This document shows, one piece after another, positions 7,820 to 16,599 of a stretch of 38,665 nt of DNA. The notes under the pieces were generated by a model that was given only the letters and a program-made list of their open reading frames with translations, did no database searches and was not told the DNA's origin. The translations under genes were made by a program, and so were the position numbers. Position 1 is the stretch's first letter. Each line of letters opens with the position of its first letter. The DNA comes from an uncultured Carnobacterium sp. (GTDB lineage Bacteria; Bacillota; Bacilli; Lactobacillales; Aerococcaceae). The stretch lies in the NCBI GenBank assembly GCA_937976325.1, contig CALJSD010000141.1, forward strand, positions 1-38,665. Reading direction: 5' to 3'.

Positions 7820-9820
7820 CTATGCAAGAGAATCGAGAAACTGTTGCTCACTCCACACTTCGATACCAAGGTCATTGGCCTTCGTTAATTTACTTCCGGC
7901 AGAATGACCCGCAATCACCACGTCCGTTTTCTTAGAAACAGAACCGGTCACTTTCGCACCGAGCGCTTCGAGTTTTTCTTTTGCATCTTGTCTTGTTAAT
8001 TGTTCTAAAGTCCCTGTTAATACAACTGTCTTGCCGCTGAGGACGTGTCCTGAGGCAGCCGAGTCGTCTTTTGTCACTCCAAGATAGGTCATATTCACAC
8101 CACTATCTTGCAATTCTTGAATTAATTCTTGAACAGATGGTTGCTCAAAATAAGTTTTTACACTATAAGCAATAATATCACCTAAACCATCAATTTCCAA
8201 CAATTGTTCAATGCTCGCTTCTTGCAGAGCCGTCATCGTTTTAAAATGTTGCGCTAATTCTTTCGCCGCCTTAGTTCCAACATGACGGATCCCAAGCCCT
8301 GTCAAGAGGCGTTCAAGCGAGTTTTCTTTACTCTTCTCGATGGCTTCTAAGATATTTTCTGCGCTCTTTTGTTGCACTTTATCTAGAGCTAACAATTGGT
8401 CTAGCGTTAATTTATATAAATCTGCCACATCCATGACAAGCCCTTCTTCAAAAAGTTGCTTGATGACACGTGGCCCAATCCCACTCATATTCATCGCATT
8501 ACGAGAAACAAAGTGGCTCAACCCTTCTGTCAATTGAGCAGGACATTTTGGATTCAAGCAACGAATCGCTACCTCTTCTTCCAAATGCTCTAGTTTTTCA
8601 TGACAGACCGGACAAGTCGTTGGAAACTCGTAAGGCTGACTTGTTTCTGGACGTTTCTCTAAAATCACGCGTGTGACTTCAGGGATAATATCTCCTGCCT
8701 TATGAATTACAACAGTGTCTTCGAGGCGAATGTCGCGTTCTTTAATCAAGTCGATATTATGCAAGCTCGCACGGCGCACCGTCGTTCCTGCTAGTTGAAC
8801 AGGATCCATCACCGCAGTCGGCGTCACCACCCCTGTACGTCCAACCGTCCACTCGATATCGCGGACAACGGTTTGTGCTTCTTCGGCTGGGAACTTATAC
8901 GCAATCGCCCAACGTGGAGCTTTCACCGTAAATCCAATTTCTTCTTGGGCAGCAAAGTCATTCACCTTAATCACCATGCCGTCAATTTCGTATGGTAAAT
9001 CTGGACGTTTTGCAGCAATCGTCTCGATATAATTCCATACTTCATCAATCGTTTGGCATTTTAAGCGTTCTGGATTTGTGACAAAGCCAATCTCTGCCAT
9101 TTTCTCTAATAACTCTTCTTGAGTTGAAACGTTCAGTTCTTCCACACTTGGGCTGCTGTAAAGAAAGACTGACAAGTTTCGCTTCGCCACAATTTTTGGA
9201 TCCAGCTGACGAAGGCTTCCTGCCGCCGCATTTCTTGGGTTGGCAAAGACTTCGAGTCCTTCTTCTTCACGCGAGTGGTTTAATGCCACGAAGGATTTCT
9301 TCGGCATATAACACTCCCCGCGCACTTCGATATTCCAAGGTTCTTTTAGAGAAAGCGGCACAGATTTAATCGTGCGGACATTCCCCGTTACGTCTTCTCC
9401 TGTCGTTCCGTCGCCACGAGTCGCTCCGAGTACAAGCTGCCCGTTTTGATACGTCAACGCGATAGAGAGTCCGTCGATTTTCAATTCACATACATATTCA
9501 ATCGCACGGTTCGTTAATTTACGAAGACGCGCATCGAATTCTTCCAAGTCTTCTTTTGAGAAAGCATTTGAAAGACTGAGCATTGGGTTCGTGTGCGTTA
9601 CCTTCTGGAATTGGTCGAGCACTTCTCCACCCACACGTTGCGTAGGTGAATCAGCTGTCACGAATTCCGGATGGGCTTCTTCAAGCGCCACTAGTTCATG
9701 ATAAGCCTTGTCGTACTCCGCATCGGTTGCAGTTGGCTTATCTTCCACATAATACTCATGACTCCAACGATTTAATTGTTCTTTTAGCTCTTCAATTCTT
9801 TGTTGAATCGTTGTACTCAT
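7820..9820 (-). CDS. ligA: NAD-dependent DNA ligase
   Basis: A 666-residue LigA. Domains in order: N-terminal Ia domain with the HEYYVED and DAEYDKAYHEL region that binds NMN; adenylation domain with the active-site Lys in CELKIDGLS (about residue 115); OB fold; a four-cysteine zinc finger (CPVC ... CLNPKC); helix-hairpin-helix repeats (IRHVGTKAAKEL, EIDGLGDIIA); and a BRCT domain at the C-terminus (LSGKTVVLTGTLEQLTR). It seals nicks in replication and repair. I chose the ATG at 9820 because AGAGG lies 6 bases upstream; an ATG two codons earlier is also in frame. It begins 9 bases after the pcrA stop. Confidence 0.97.
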   Translation of the reverse strand: MSTTIQQRIEELKEQLNRWSHEYYVEDKPTATDAEYDKAYHELVALEEAHPEFVTADSPTQRVGGEVLDQFQKVTHTNPMLSLSNAFSKEDLEEFDARLRKLTNRAIEYVCELKIDGLSIALTYQNGQLVLGATRGDGTTGEDVTGNVRTIKSVPLSLKEPWNIEVRGECYMPKKSFVALNHSREEEGLEVFANPRNAAAGSLRQLDPKIVAKRNLSVFLYSSPSVEELNVSTQEELLEKMAEIGFVTNPERLKCQTIDEVWNYIETIAAKRPDLPYEIDGMVIKVNDFAAQEEIGFTVKAPRWAIAYKFPAEEAQTVVRDIEWTVGRTGVVTPTAVMDPVQLAGTTVRRASLHNIDLIKERDIRLEDTVVIHKAGDIIPEVTRVILEKRPETSQPYEFPTTCPVCHEKLEHLEEEVAIRCLNPKCPAQLTEGLSHFVSRNAMNMSGIGPRVIKQLFEEGLVMDVADLYKLTLDQLLALDKVQQKSAENILEAIEKSKENSLERLLTGLGIRHVGTKAAKELAQHFKTMTALQEASIEQLLEIDGLGDIIAYSVKTYFEQPSVQELIQELQDSGVNMTYLGVTKDDSAASGHVLSGKTVVLTGTLEQLTRQDAKEKLEALGAKVTGSVSKKTDVVIAGHSAGSKLTKANDLGIEVWSEQQFLDSLA

Positions 9821-9829
9821 CTTCATCCT

Positions 9830-12205
9830 CTATTCTTCGATTTTTTCGATTGGGGCAAAACTTGCAAGGAGTCGTTTAATGCCCATTCCTGCAAAGGCCA
9901 CGTCTAACTCTTGACGGTCTCCTTCACCCGTAATACGGACAACGGTTCCTGTTCCCCATTTTTTATGCGACACTTTCATGCCCACAGTCCAGCCATCTGT
10001 TGAAGATGAGCTTGATGCTTGCGGCTTGTCTGCACGTTGAATACGCGCTGGTGTCGTTTGTTTCTTTTGTAAATACCCCCCGCCACTAGACGATTGGCTA
10101 CTTGAGCGATAGCGGTCAAATAATCCTCCGCCACCTGTTGATGACGTAGACTGAGAGGTGCTACGTGCTCCGTAAGATGACGTTTGGCTACGCGTTCCAT
10201 AAGAAGATTTCGAATCGTTCGTATAGAAACTGCTTGAGTAATACGAATCACTCACCGTTACGCCTTCTTTTTCTAATAAGCTGTCATCAATTTCTTGCAT
10301 GAATCGTGACTCACGATAGTTTTGTGTCTTCCCATAAAGAAGTCGTGAGTACGCACGGGTCATAAAGAGTTTCTTCTCGGCACGGGTGATTCCTACATAT
10401 GCCAAGCGACGTTCCTCTTCTTCACCATCTTCTTGGAGCGAACGTCCTGATGGAAAAATCCCGTCTTCCATTCCGACAAGGAACACAACTGGGAACTCAA
10501 GCCCTTTTGCCGCGTGCAAGGTCATTAATGTGATTTGAGAAGCGCTCGTATCTTCTTCGCTTTCCATATCCGTCACGAGCGACAAATCCGTTAAGAATTG
10601 GACGAGCGGTGATTCTTCGGCTTCCCTATCGAGTCGTTGTTCTTCGAACTCTTTGGCTACAGAAAGGAACTCGCGCATGTTATCGATACGCGCATCGGCT
10701 TCCATCGTACGCGCTTGTTCAAGGGCTGTAATATACCCTGATTTTGTCATCACTTCTTCGATTAGGTCCGTCAATGTGACAAACTCTTGCATCTTCGTTA
10801 AGTCGGCAATGTGTTGTGCAAAATCAGCTAATCCCTTGCCTGCTTTTCCAGAAATTCCGTTCAACGGACTTCCGGCTGCTTCAAGTAGCGAGAAGCTATG
10901 CATTTCGGCAAAGAGAGCGAGTTTTTCGATACTCTTATCTCCGATACCGCGTTTTGGCGCATTCACCACACGTCTGAAACTAAAGTCATCCGTTGGGTTC
11001 ACTAAGAGTCGTAAGTAAGCAAGAAGGTCTTTGATTTCCATGCGTTCATAGAAGCGTTGGCCTCCGACCATCTTGAATGGCATATTCGCCTTTAGTAAGT
11101 CTTCTTCGATGGCACGTGACTGCGCATTACTTCTGTAAAGCACCGCAAAATCGCTATAGTCATACCCGTCGAAGTTCACCATTTTTTGAATCGTGCTGAT
11201 GACATAACGAGATTCATCATATCCAGACTGTCCGCAGTAATACGTGATTTTCTCGCCGGCTTCATTATCGGTCCACAATTCTTTTGGCTTACGATTCACA
11301 TTGTTTTCAATGACTTGGTTGGCCGCTTTTAAGATGGTCTTTGTCGAACGGTAATTTTGTTCAAGTAAAACCACTTTGGCATCCGGATAATCTTGTTCAA
11401 ATGACAAGATATTTTCCATATCGGCTCCACGCCATCCGTAAATACTTTGGTCGGCATCCCCTACAACACAGATGTTTTTGAATTTATCTGCAAGGAGCTT
11501 CACCAATAAGTATTGCGCGTGGTTCGTATCTTGATACTCATCCACGTGAATGTAGTGGAATTTTTGTTGGTAGTAATCCAACACATCTTGATGTTCTTGG
11601 AATAATTTAACGGTCAACATGATAAGGTCATCGAAGTCTACCGTCATATTTTTACGCATTTCTGCTTGATATTCTTTGTAACATTTCGCATAAATTTGGC
11701 TCACATAGTCCAAATGGTTCTTCGCAAATGTCTCTGCATCTTCGAAATTATTTTTCGCATTGCTGATAGTTGCTAAAGCCCCACGTGGCTCGTAGCGATC
11801 CGTATCGATATTGAGTTTCTGCATAATTCGTTTCATCGCAGAAAGCTGGTCTCCTGAATCGATAATCGTAAACGATTTGGCTAAACCGATACGCTCACAG
11901 TCACGGCGAAGGATACGCACGCACATCGAGTGGAAGGTTGATACCCACATATCTTGTGCCTGTTCTCCGACAAGTGCCGCCACACGCTCTTTCATCTCGT
12001 TAGCCGCTTTATTCGTAAACGTAATCGCTAAAATATTCCACGGTTGTACCGCTTCTTCTGCCAAAATATAGGCCATGCGGTGGGTTAACACACGCGTCTT
12101 CCCACTCCCCGCGCCGGCCATCACTAGAAGAGGCCCTTGCGTATGCATGACCGCTTCTTTTTGGCGAGGGTTCATTCCCTTAATTAAATCACTCGAATTT
12201 TTCAC
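9830..12205 (-). CDS. pcrA: ATP-dependent DNA helicase PcrA (UvrD/Rep family)
   Basis: A 791-residue SF1A helicase. Walker A is GAGSGKTRVLTHR (about residues 32-44), motif Ia is AITFTNKAANEMKERV, motif II is HVDEYQDTNHAQY, motif III is VVGDADQSIYGWRGAD, motif IV is LEQNYRST, motif V is LMTLHAAKGLEFPVVFL and motif VI is AYVGITRAEKKLF. A Ser/Gly-rich linker (about 650-735) leads to the C-terminal RNA-polymerase-interacting Tudor-like domain (VSHKKWGTGTVVRITGEG). It works in repair, rolling-circle replication and transcription-replication conflict. Start is GTG at 12205 behind AAAGGACAG. It heads the pcrA-ligA-camS-gatCAB block. Confidence 0.97.
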   Translation of the reverse strand: MKNSSDLIKGMNPRQKEAVMHTQGPLLVMAGAGSGKTRVLTHRMAYILAEEAVQPWNILAITFTNKAANEMKERVAALVGEQAQDMWVSTFHSMCVRILRRDCERIGLAKSFTIIDSGDQLSAMKRIMQKLNIDTDRYEPRGALATISNAKNNFEDAETFAKNHLDYVSQIYAKCYKEYQAEMRKNMTVDFDDLIMLTVKLFQEHQDVLDYYQQKFHYIHVDEYQDTNHAQYLLVKLLADKFKNICVVGDADQSIYGWRGADMENILSFEQDYPDAKVVLLEQNYRSTKTILKAANQVIENNVNRKPKELWTDNEAGEKITYYCGQSGYDESRYVISTIQKMVNFDGYDYSDFAVLYRSNAQSRAIEEDLLKANMPFKMVGGQRFYERMEIKDLLAYLRLLVNPTDDFSFRRVVNAPKRGIGDKSIEKLALFAEMHSFSLLEAAGSPLNGISGKAGKGLADFAQHIADLTKMQEFVTLTDLIEEVMTKSGYITALEQARTMEADARIDNMREFLSVAKEFEEQRLDREAEESPLVQFLTDLSLVTDMESEEDTSASQITLMTLHAAKGLEFPVVFLVGMEDGIFPSGRSLQEDGEEEERRLAYVGITRAEKKLFMTRAYSRLLYGKTQNYRESRFMQEIDDSLLEKEGVTVSDSYYSSSFYTNDSKSSYGTRSQTSSYGARSTSQSTSSTGGGGLFDRYRSSSQSSSGGGYLQKKQTTPARIQRADKPQASSSSSTDGWTVGMKVSHKKWGTGTVVRITGEGDRQELDVAFAGMGIKRLLASFAPIEKIEE

Positions 12206-12226
12206 AACTCTGTCCTTTCGTAAAGG

Positions 12227-13351
12227 TTATTGTACATTGAAAAATAAGTCTGTCACTTCAATTTCTCTGAGTAAATCCACACTTGAAGCTCCGCGAAGTC
12301 GAATCACACCAAGCACGTCTGTTGGGCGTTTTGGTGTTAATTGGAAGAACTCGAAGTCCCATTGTGGTTTCAATAACGTTAATAAACTTGCTTTTTCCAT
12401 CATCGATTCGTAAATTGGCACGATGATCATTTCTTCTTTGATTTCTTTGTATTCGATTGGCAGTCCTGTTGCCACGCGCACAAGAATTTCAGACAAGCTA
12501 TGACCTAAGAAGGCGCTGCTGAATTGTTGTTGCACGAGTGGTAATTGGTTAACCCCATCCACATAGAAAATACCGTTATTTCCCATCTTCACTTGAATCG
12601 AAAGAATCGTTGTTCCAGATAAGTTATCCATAATCTTGAAGGCGATACGTTTCAACTCTTGGACCCATTCTGGATTTAGGCGACGAGAGACGATACTATA
12701 TTTTAATTTTCCAGTGATATACACATCTTCCGAAATCGGTAGGACTGTCACGCGGTCTTCGTAGTCACGCACGACGGTCACTGTAAAATGACGTTGCGCT
12801 GGAACGAAGGCTGTTAACATACATGGACCTTCTTCCAATTTTTCAAGAACGCGCTCTTCGAAATCTTCATCGTAGAGCTCTAACTTTTCTTCCACGCGAT
12901 TCTTCACAAGATTGCTTTCTAAGTAGGCTGGAAGGCCGATGCTTTGAACAATCGACGGCAATTCGCCAACTGTTGTCACTAAGCTATATGGCGCCAAGTT
13001 AATCGCATGCGTTTCTAAGAATAACTTTTCAACAGTACGGTTTTGCGAAATCTCTGCTAGCTCAAATGATTGATAGTAGCGAGTTTTACTGCTAATTTCA
13101 TATAGCACATCAACCGGCACTAAGTTGGTTAATAATAAAACCGTGTCCACTTTTTCTGCGAAATCTAATAACGCCTCACGGTCTTTGTAAGAAGAGACGA
13201 TTTCATATTCAGCCATCGAAATAGCCGCCTCATTCGATTGGTGGTAGCAGTAAACAACGTACCCCATTTTTCTTGCTTCGCGAGCGATGGATGCTACTTG
13301 CTCATCTCCACCGATAATTCCAATGATGGCTCCTGGTAATAACTGACTCAT
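12227..13351 (-). CDS. Degenerate PurK-like ATP-grasp protein
   Basis: A 374-residue protein that follows the PurK (N5-carboxyaminoimidazole ribonucleotide synthase) outline: PGAIIGIIGGDEQVASIARE at the start, where true PurK has an IGIIGGGQLGRM-type loop; a central ATP-grasp region (about 100-290); and a C-terminal domain ending near residue 374. The usual PurK active-site signature APRPHNSGH is missing; the aligned region reads VDGVNQLPLVQQQ. No other purine gene is nearby. Start ATG is behind AAAGGAGAGG, 21 bases upstream of pcrA, so it is probably co-transcribed with it. I think it is a catalytically changed PurK paralogue, but function is unknown. Confidence 0.7.
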   Translation of the reverse strand: MSQLLPGAIIGIIGGDEQVASIAREARKMGYVVYCYHQSNEAAISMAEYEIVSSYKDREALLDFAEKVDTVLLLTNLVPVDVLYEISSKTRYYQSFELAEISQNRTVEKLFLETHAINLAPYSLVTTVGELPSIVQSIGLPAYLESNLVKNRVEEKLELYDEDFEERVLEKLEEGPCMLTAFVPAQRHFTVTVVRDYEDRVTVLPISEDVYITGKLKYSIVSRRLNPEWVQELKRIAFKIMDNLSGTTILSIQVKMGNNGIFYVDGVNQLPLVQQQFSSAFLGHSLSEILVRVATGLPIEYKEIKEEMIIVPIYESMMEKASLLTLLKPQWDFEFFQLTPKRPTDVLGVIRLRGASSVDLLREIEVTDLFFNVQ

Positions 13352-13384
13352 TAATATCCTCTCCTTTACTAATCCGTTTGAACG

Positions 13385-14059
13385 TTACGAACTCTTTCGT
13401 ACGGACACGGTTGTTTCTTCTGTTGGTAATTGATCGTATTTATATAATTCATGCTCTTCAATCATTTGAATGAGCTTTTGTGCATACGTTGGGTCGGTCG
13501 CATACCCTGCATCTTGCAAGGCTTGTGCCGCTTGCTTGTAGTTTCTGGCCCCTAGCACTTTGTGATAAAGCGTTGGATCCCAGTCCACGCCGTACGCTAA
13601 TAATTGTGCATGGGCTTCGACCGAATCTGCCCAGCTTTCATAAACGCGAAATCGTCCGTTAATCGTAATCCATGTATTGTTCACGAATTCTGCTGTTTCT
13701 AGGACGACGTTGGGTTCGGACGGTGACCCTTTCACGCCGTATAAATTATAATATTTACTTGCTAATAAACTCTCTCCCCAGTTCGATTCAAGAATCGCTT
13801 GCGCTAAACTCACGCTTGGCAACACGCCGTAGTCTTTATACGCTTGTTGCGCCGCTGGGATGAGCACTTTTAAAAACTCATCTTGCGTCGTATGAATTTC
13901 CTGTGGCTCGGATTTATGTTCAGATAACCATGTGATGGTCCCGGCCAAAAGAACGCTTGCTACAGCTACGATGAGAAGCCCCGTCAATTTCGATAATGAC
14001 TTGAACCACTCGACAAGATGAAAGACGAATTTATTTTTTCTTTTCTTTCTTTTCGCCAC
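13385..14059 (-). CDS. Membrane-anchored glucosaminidase (peptidoglycan hydrolase)
   Basis: A 224-residue protein. A basic N-terminus (MAKRKKRKNK) is followed by one membrane segment (about 25-43, LTGLLIVAVASVLLAGTITW), which leaves the rest outside the cell. Residues of about 60-210 form a glucosaminidase domain (PF01832): IPAAQQAYKDYGVLPSVSLA, the catalytic Glu in QAILESNWGESLLA, YYNLYGVKG, and the C-terminal YATDPTYAQKLIQMIEEH. The domain cleaves the GlcNAc-MurNAc bond in peptidoglycan. No wall-binding repeats are present, so the enzyme should act close to the membrane. It lies 33 bases upstream of the PurK-like gene. Confidence 0.9.
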   Translation of the reverse strand: MAKRKKRKNKFVFHLVEWFKSLSKLTGLLIVAVASVLLAGTITWLSEHKSEPQEIHTTQDEFLKVLIPAAQQAYKDYGVLPSVSLAQAILESNWGESLLASKYYNLYGVKGSPSEPNVVLETAEFVNNTWITINGRFRVYESWADSVEAHAQLLAYGVDWDPTLYHKVLGARNYKQAAQALQDAGYATDPTYAQKLIQMIEEHELYKYDQLPTEETTVSVRKSS

Positions 14060-14108
14060 AGTTTCACCACTTTCTTTATCTTTTCAATTTTATCATAAAA
14101 TGGCCTAT

Positions 14109-14146
14109 AAAAAAATGGATACCCCCTTGTTTTCAAAGAGAGTATC
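14109..14146 (-). terminator. Rho-independent terminator after the HTH gene
   Basis: On the minus strand an 11-bp stem with some G-T pairs (GATACTCTCTT with AAGGGGGTATC), loop TGAAAAC, is followed by a run of seven T residues interrupted by CCA. It lies 20 bases after the stop of the gene at 14166-14729. Confidence 0.75.
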
Positions 14147-14165
14147 GCATTCATTTTACTCGCGT

Positions 14166-14729
14166 CTATTCCTCTAAATTAGATTCTGGAACAAACGCAT
14201 TTTTGCTATATTCTAAATATTTTTGTTGCGCTTTTTCATCATGCATCCATTCAAGGAGCGCTTGTTTTTTCGTACCGATTTGTTTATGGGTAATTCCTAC
14301 CACGCGGATTTCAATAATATCTTGGTAACTCCAGTGACCATATGTCGTAGCCACACGTAAAATCGTGACATTTTCTTTGAATTTACCCTTGCTGACAGCA
14401 GCCGTCTTCCAATCCACGCGAACATTTTCTTGACGAATCCATCGACTCGCAATCGCCACCTTCAAGCGTAAATATTCAGCCACTGGGTCCGAAGCGACTT
14501 CTGGAAGAACATCGGCATTTCTAGCCACTTTATTCGCGAGCATCCACTCATAATCTGTAAACAGGCGCGCGATTTTTTGCAAATTTTCCGCCTTCAGTCC
14601 GCGTTCCCCGTTCTTCCATCTCGTCCAACTTTGGCCACTAATCCCTAATTCTTCTGTATAAAACGCCTTTTCTGAGACATAACGTTCTCTGACGGCGTTC
14701 ACTACAATTAATACAAATGCTTCATGCAT
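14166..14729 (-). CDS. Helix-turn-helix protein, probable autoregulator
   Basis: A 187-residue protein that I cannot place in a named family. Residues of about 15-65 look like an XRE-type helix-turn-helix: YVSEKAFYTEELGISGQSWT, RWKNGERGLKAENLQKIARL. The remaining 120 residues mix alpha and beta and include RWIRQENVRVDWKTAAV and TYGHWSYQDIIEIRVVGITH. No membrane segment. The start ATG at 14729 follows AGAGGTGATC; an upstream in-frame start at 14750 would lie inside the -10 box, so I reject it. It is transcribed divergently from the FUSC-like gene, and a perfect 13-base palindrome sits in its promoter, so repression of itself and perhaps of the neighbour is a reasonable inference. Confidence 0.75.
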   Translation of the reverse strand: MHEAFVLIVVNAVRERYVSEKAFYTEELGISGQSWTRWKNGERGLKAENLQKIARLFTDYEWMLANKVARNADVLPEVASDPVAEYLRLKVAIASRWIRQENVRVDWKTAAVSKGKFKENVTILRVATTYGHWSYQDIIEIRVVGITHKQIGTKKQALLEWMHDEKAQQKYLEYSKNAFVPESNLEE

Positions 14730-14749
14730 CTTGATCACCTCTTGAAACA

Positions 14750-14778
14750 ATTATACACCTATTAGGTGCATCGTTCAA
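14750..14778 (-). promoter_or_regulatory. Promoter with palindromic operator of the HTH gene
   Basis: TTGAAC (14773-14778) and TATAAT (14750-14755) on the minus strand are separated by exactly 17 bases. The spacer holds a perfect palindrome CACCTATTAGGTG (14756-14768) directly next to the -10. A protein bound there would block the promoter. The same intergenic region serves the divergent gene. Confidence 0.75.
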
Positions 14779-14807
14779 TAACTCTACCATTTTTTTATCA
14801 CATATAT

Positions 14808-14813
14808 TATAAT
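14808..14813 (+). promoter_or_regulatory. -10 box of the FUSC-like gene
   Basis: A perfect TATAAT on the plus strand, 28 bases upstream of the ATG. The hexamer 17 bases before it (TACCAT) is a weak -35, so activation or a weak promoter is possible. Confidence 0.5.
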
Positions 14814-14841
14814 AGCGATATCTAAAAACAGAGGTGAGAGC

Positions 14842-15345
14842 ATGCCACAATCGTCAAACAATCCATTCCACGTCGGACTACGTACCTTTAAAACAGCCGT
14901 GTCTGTGTTTATTTGCGTGGTTCTCTTTAGAATCTTGCATCGTGGTTCACCGATGTTAGCAGCCTTATCTGCTATTTTCAGTTTACGGATTGACCATCAA
15001 CAAACCTTTAAATTTGCACTCTCTCGTTGTATCGGAAACACAACAGGTGGGGTCGTGGCTATTCTTTTATTCTACGTAAGAGCCGTTCTCCCATTTCCAG
15101 AATATACCGATTTACTACTGGCACCTGCTGGTATCGTAATGATTATTTTATTCTGTAATCGATTCAATAAAACAGGCGTTATTAACTCATGCGCCACTTT
15201 CCTTGTTATCTTCTACAATGTGGAAGCAGGCCAAAATACAGCCTACGCGATTCAACGGATTCTCGATACCGTTATCGGCGCACTGATTGCTATCGGAGTG
15301 AACAGACTCCTTCCAAGTCCGCATTTAAAAGAACAACAATCTTAG
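14842..15345 (+). CDS. FUSC/ArAE-type membrane protein (short form)
   Basis: A 167-residue membrane protein with about five hydrophobic segments, matching the N-terminal membrane half of the aromatic-acid-exporter family (PF06081-like): GLRTFKTAVSVFICVVLF, then MLAALSAIFSLRIDHQQTFK, RCIGNTTGGVVAILLFY, and the end IQRILDTVIGALIAIGVNRL. Full-length relatives carry a cytosolic C-terminal domain of about 150 residues; here only the membrane unit is present, a form common in lactic acid bacteria. Substrate unknown. ATG at 14842 is behind AGAGGTGAG. It is one of two complete plus-strand genes in the window and ends at a clear terminator. Confidence 0.85.
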   Translation: MPQSSNNPFHVGLRTFKTAVSVFICVVLFRILHRGSPMLAALSAIFSLRIDHQQTFKFALSRCIGNTTGGVVAILLFYVRAVLPFPEYTDLLLAPAGIVMIILFCNRFNKTGVINSCATFLVIFYNVEAGQNTAYAIQRILDTVIGALIAIGVNRLLPSPHLKEQQS

Positions 15346-15351
15346 ACATAT

Positions 15352-15386
15352 AAAGAGTTCTACCAAAATGGTAGAACTCTTTTTTG
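15352..15386 (+). terminator. Bidirectional terminator
   Basis: AAAGAGTTCTACC (15352-15364) pairs with GGTAGAACTCTTT (15370-15382) with an AAAAT loop, followed by a T-run on plus. The A-run on the 5' side means it can also stop minus-strand transcripts from the ABC operon ending at 15397. Confidence 0.9.
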
Positions 15387-15396
15387 TACTGTTTTT

Positions 15397-16587
15397 TTAT
15401 TTCATATGCATCATGCCGTACATACGTGTATCGATAAAGAACACATCATCCTTCACATCAATCGGCTTAGAGAGAAGAATCTCTTTTGTCTGCATCGATT
15501 GCACCCGTAGCGTTGGTTTGCCATCAACAAGAGTGATCATCACAAGATTCCCTTTGTTCAAGTACACTAGTGGAGCATAGACATCTGTTTCAGTCGTAAA
15601 GGCTTCTTCTAGTTTCTGAGAACCTGCATTAAGAACATAATATTTTGTCTCGTTATTTTTGCGTTCACTTGCCTTCACATACGTATCTGAACCAGTGAAT
15701 GTAGGCACTTCTTCTGCCAATGCAATATAGGCTTTGTCTCCCACTGTGTATAGAATCGATTGTACCGCACTCATGCCCTGTTCAGGTGTGATTTCTGTAA
15801 ACTTCTCAGTCTCAGCATCAAAAGTCATTAAGCGGAATTTTTCATCTCTTGAATACATACTCTTAAACAGTAGCACTTGCGGGTCATACATGCGAGAGCT
15901 CTTAGCTTCTCCCCATGCAATCGAAGCGTATTCCTCCGGTAATTTCACGCGTTTTGCCGGAGTTGTTGCTCCCGTTTCTAAGTTCACAGAGAATGTGATG
16001 AAGAAATAGCTTGGTGCTTTCTCCCCTCTATTTTCATACTCAGGCATCGGAACCACTCCATACACCGTGTTGCCTTTTCTATAGAAAGTGACATCCGTTA
16101 TAAAATGACTATCGTCCCCGCGCACTTCTTTCGTAATCGGAACCGATACAGTTGTGACCTTCTTCGTCTCTTTATTGATGATACTAAAATTCACTTTTGG
16201 ATCTGTTGTGCTTTCAAAGCTATAAGTCAAGCCGTATAGAAGGTCATACCCCTTAAACGCCACCAGATTGTCATAATTTGGACGGTCTGTCAAAGAAAAG
16301 TCTGCCAATCTCTTTTTCGTTTGGAAGTTGTAGGCATTCTCAGAAAATCCAACACGTTTTACGTTCCCATCCAGAAGCGCATACGCAGCACCGCTAGACG
16401 ATGTTAAATCATCTGTGGCATACGAAATTTCAAATGTTGCTCCGTCAACTAATTTTTTCTCCTCATCGGTTAATTGAATCGATACCGGAGCAGGCTTCAC
16501 TTCTTGATACGCTGCGTACCCAGCTGTTGCTAGAAACACAAGTCCACTAAAGGCAAATACTGCTGTTGCAAATTTACTTGATTTCAT
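15397..16587 (-). CDS. Membrane-anchored extracellular protein of the ABC operon
   Basis: A 396-residue protein with an N-terminal hydrophobic segment (MKSSKFATAVFAFSGLVFLA) that acts as signal anchor or signal peptide. The rest is rich in beta strands with repeating patterns such as YDLLYGLTYSFESTTDPKV, GNTVYGVVPMPEY and DKAYIALAEEVPTF. This suggests a propeller-like or lipoprotein-like external domain. I see no lipobox and no catalytic motif. It is the last gene of the GntR-ATPase-permease operon, 12 bases after the permease, so it is probably a partner of that transporter. In YtrABC-type operons an accessory external protein is common. Function unknown. Confidence 0.7.
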   Translation of the reverse strand: MKSSKFATAVFAFSGLVFLATAGYAAYQEVKPAPVSIQLTDEEKKLVDGATFEISYATDDLTSSSGAAYALLDGNVKRVGFSENAYNFQTKKRLADFSLTDRPNYDNLVAFKGYDLLYGLTYSFESTTDPKVNFSIINKETKKVTTVSVPITKEVRGDDSHFITDVTFYRKGNTVYGVVPMPEYENRGEKAPSYFFITFSVNLETGATTPAKRVKLPEEYASIAWGEAKSSRMYDPQVLLFKSMYSRDEKFRLMTFDAETEKFTEITPEQGMSAVQSILYTVGDKAYIALAEEVPTFTGSDTYVKASERKNNETKYYVLNAGSQKLEEAFTTETDVYAPLVYLNKGNLVMITLVDGKPTLRVQSMQTKEILLSKPIDVKDDVFFIDTRMYGMMHMK

Positions 16588-16599
16588 GATAACCCCTCC

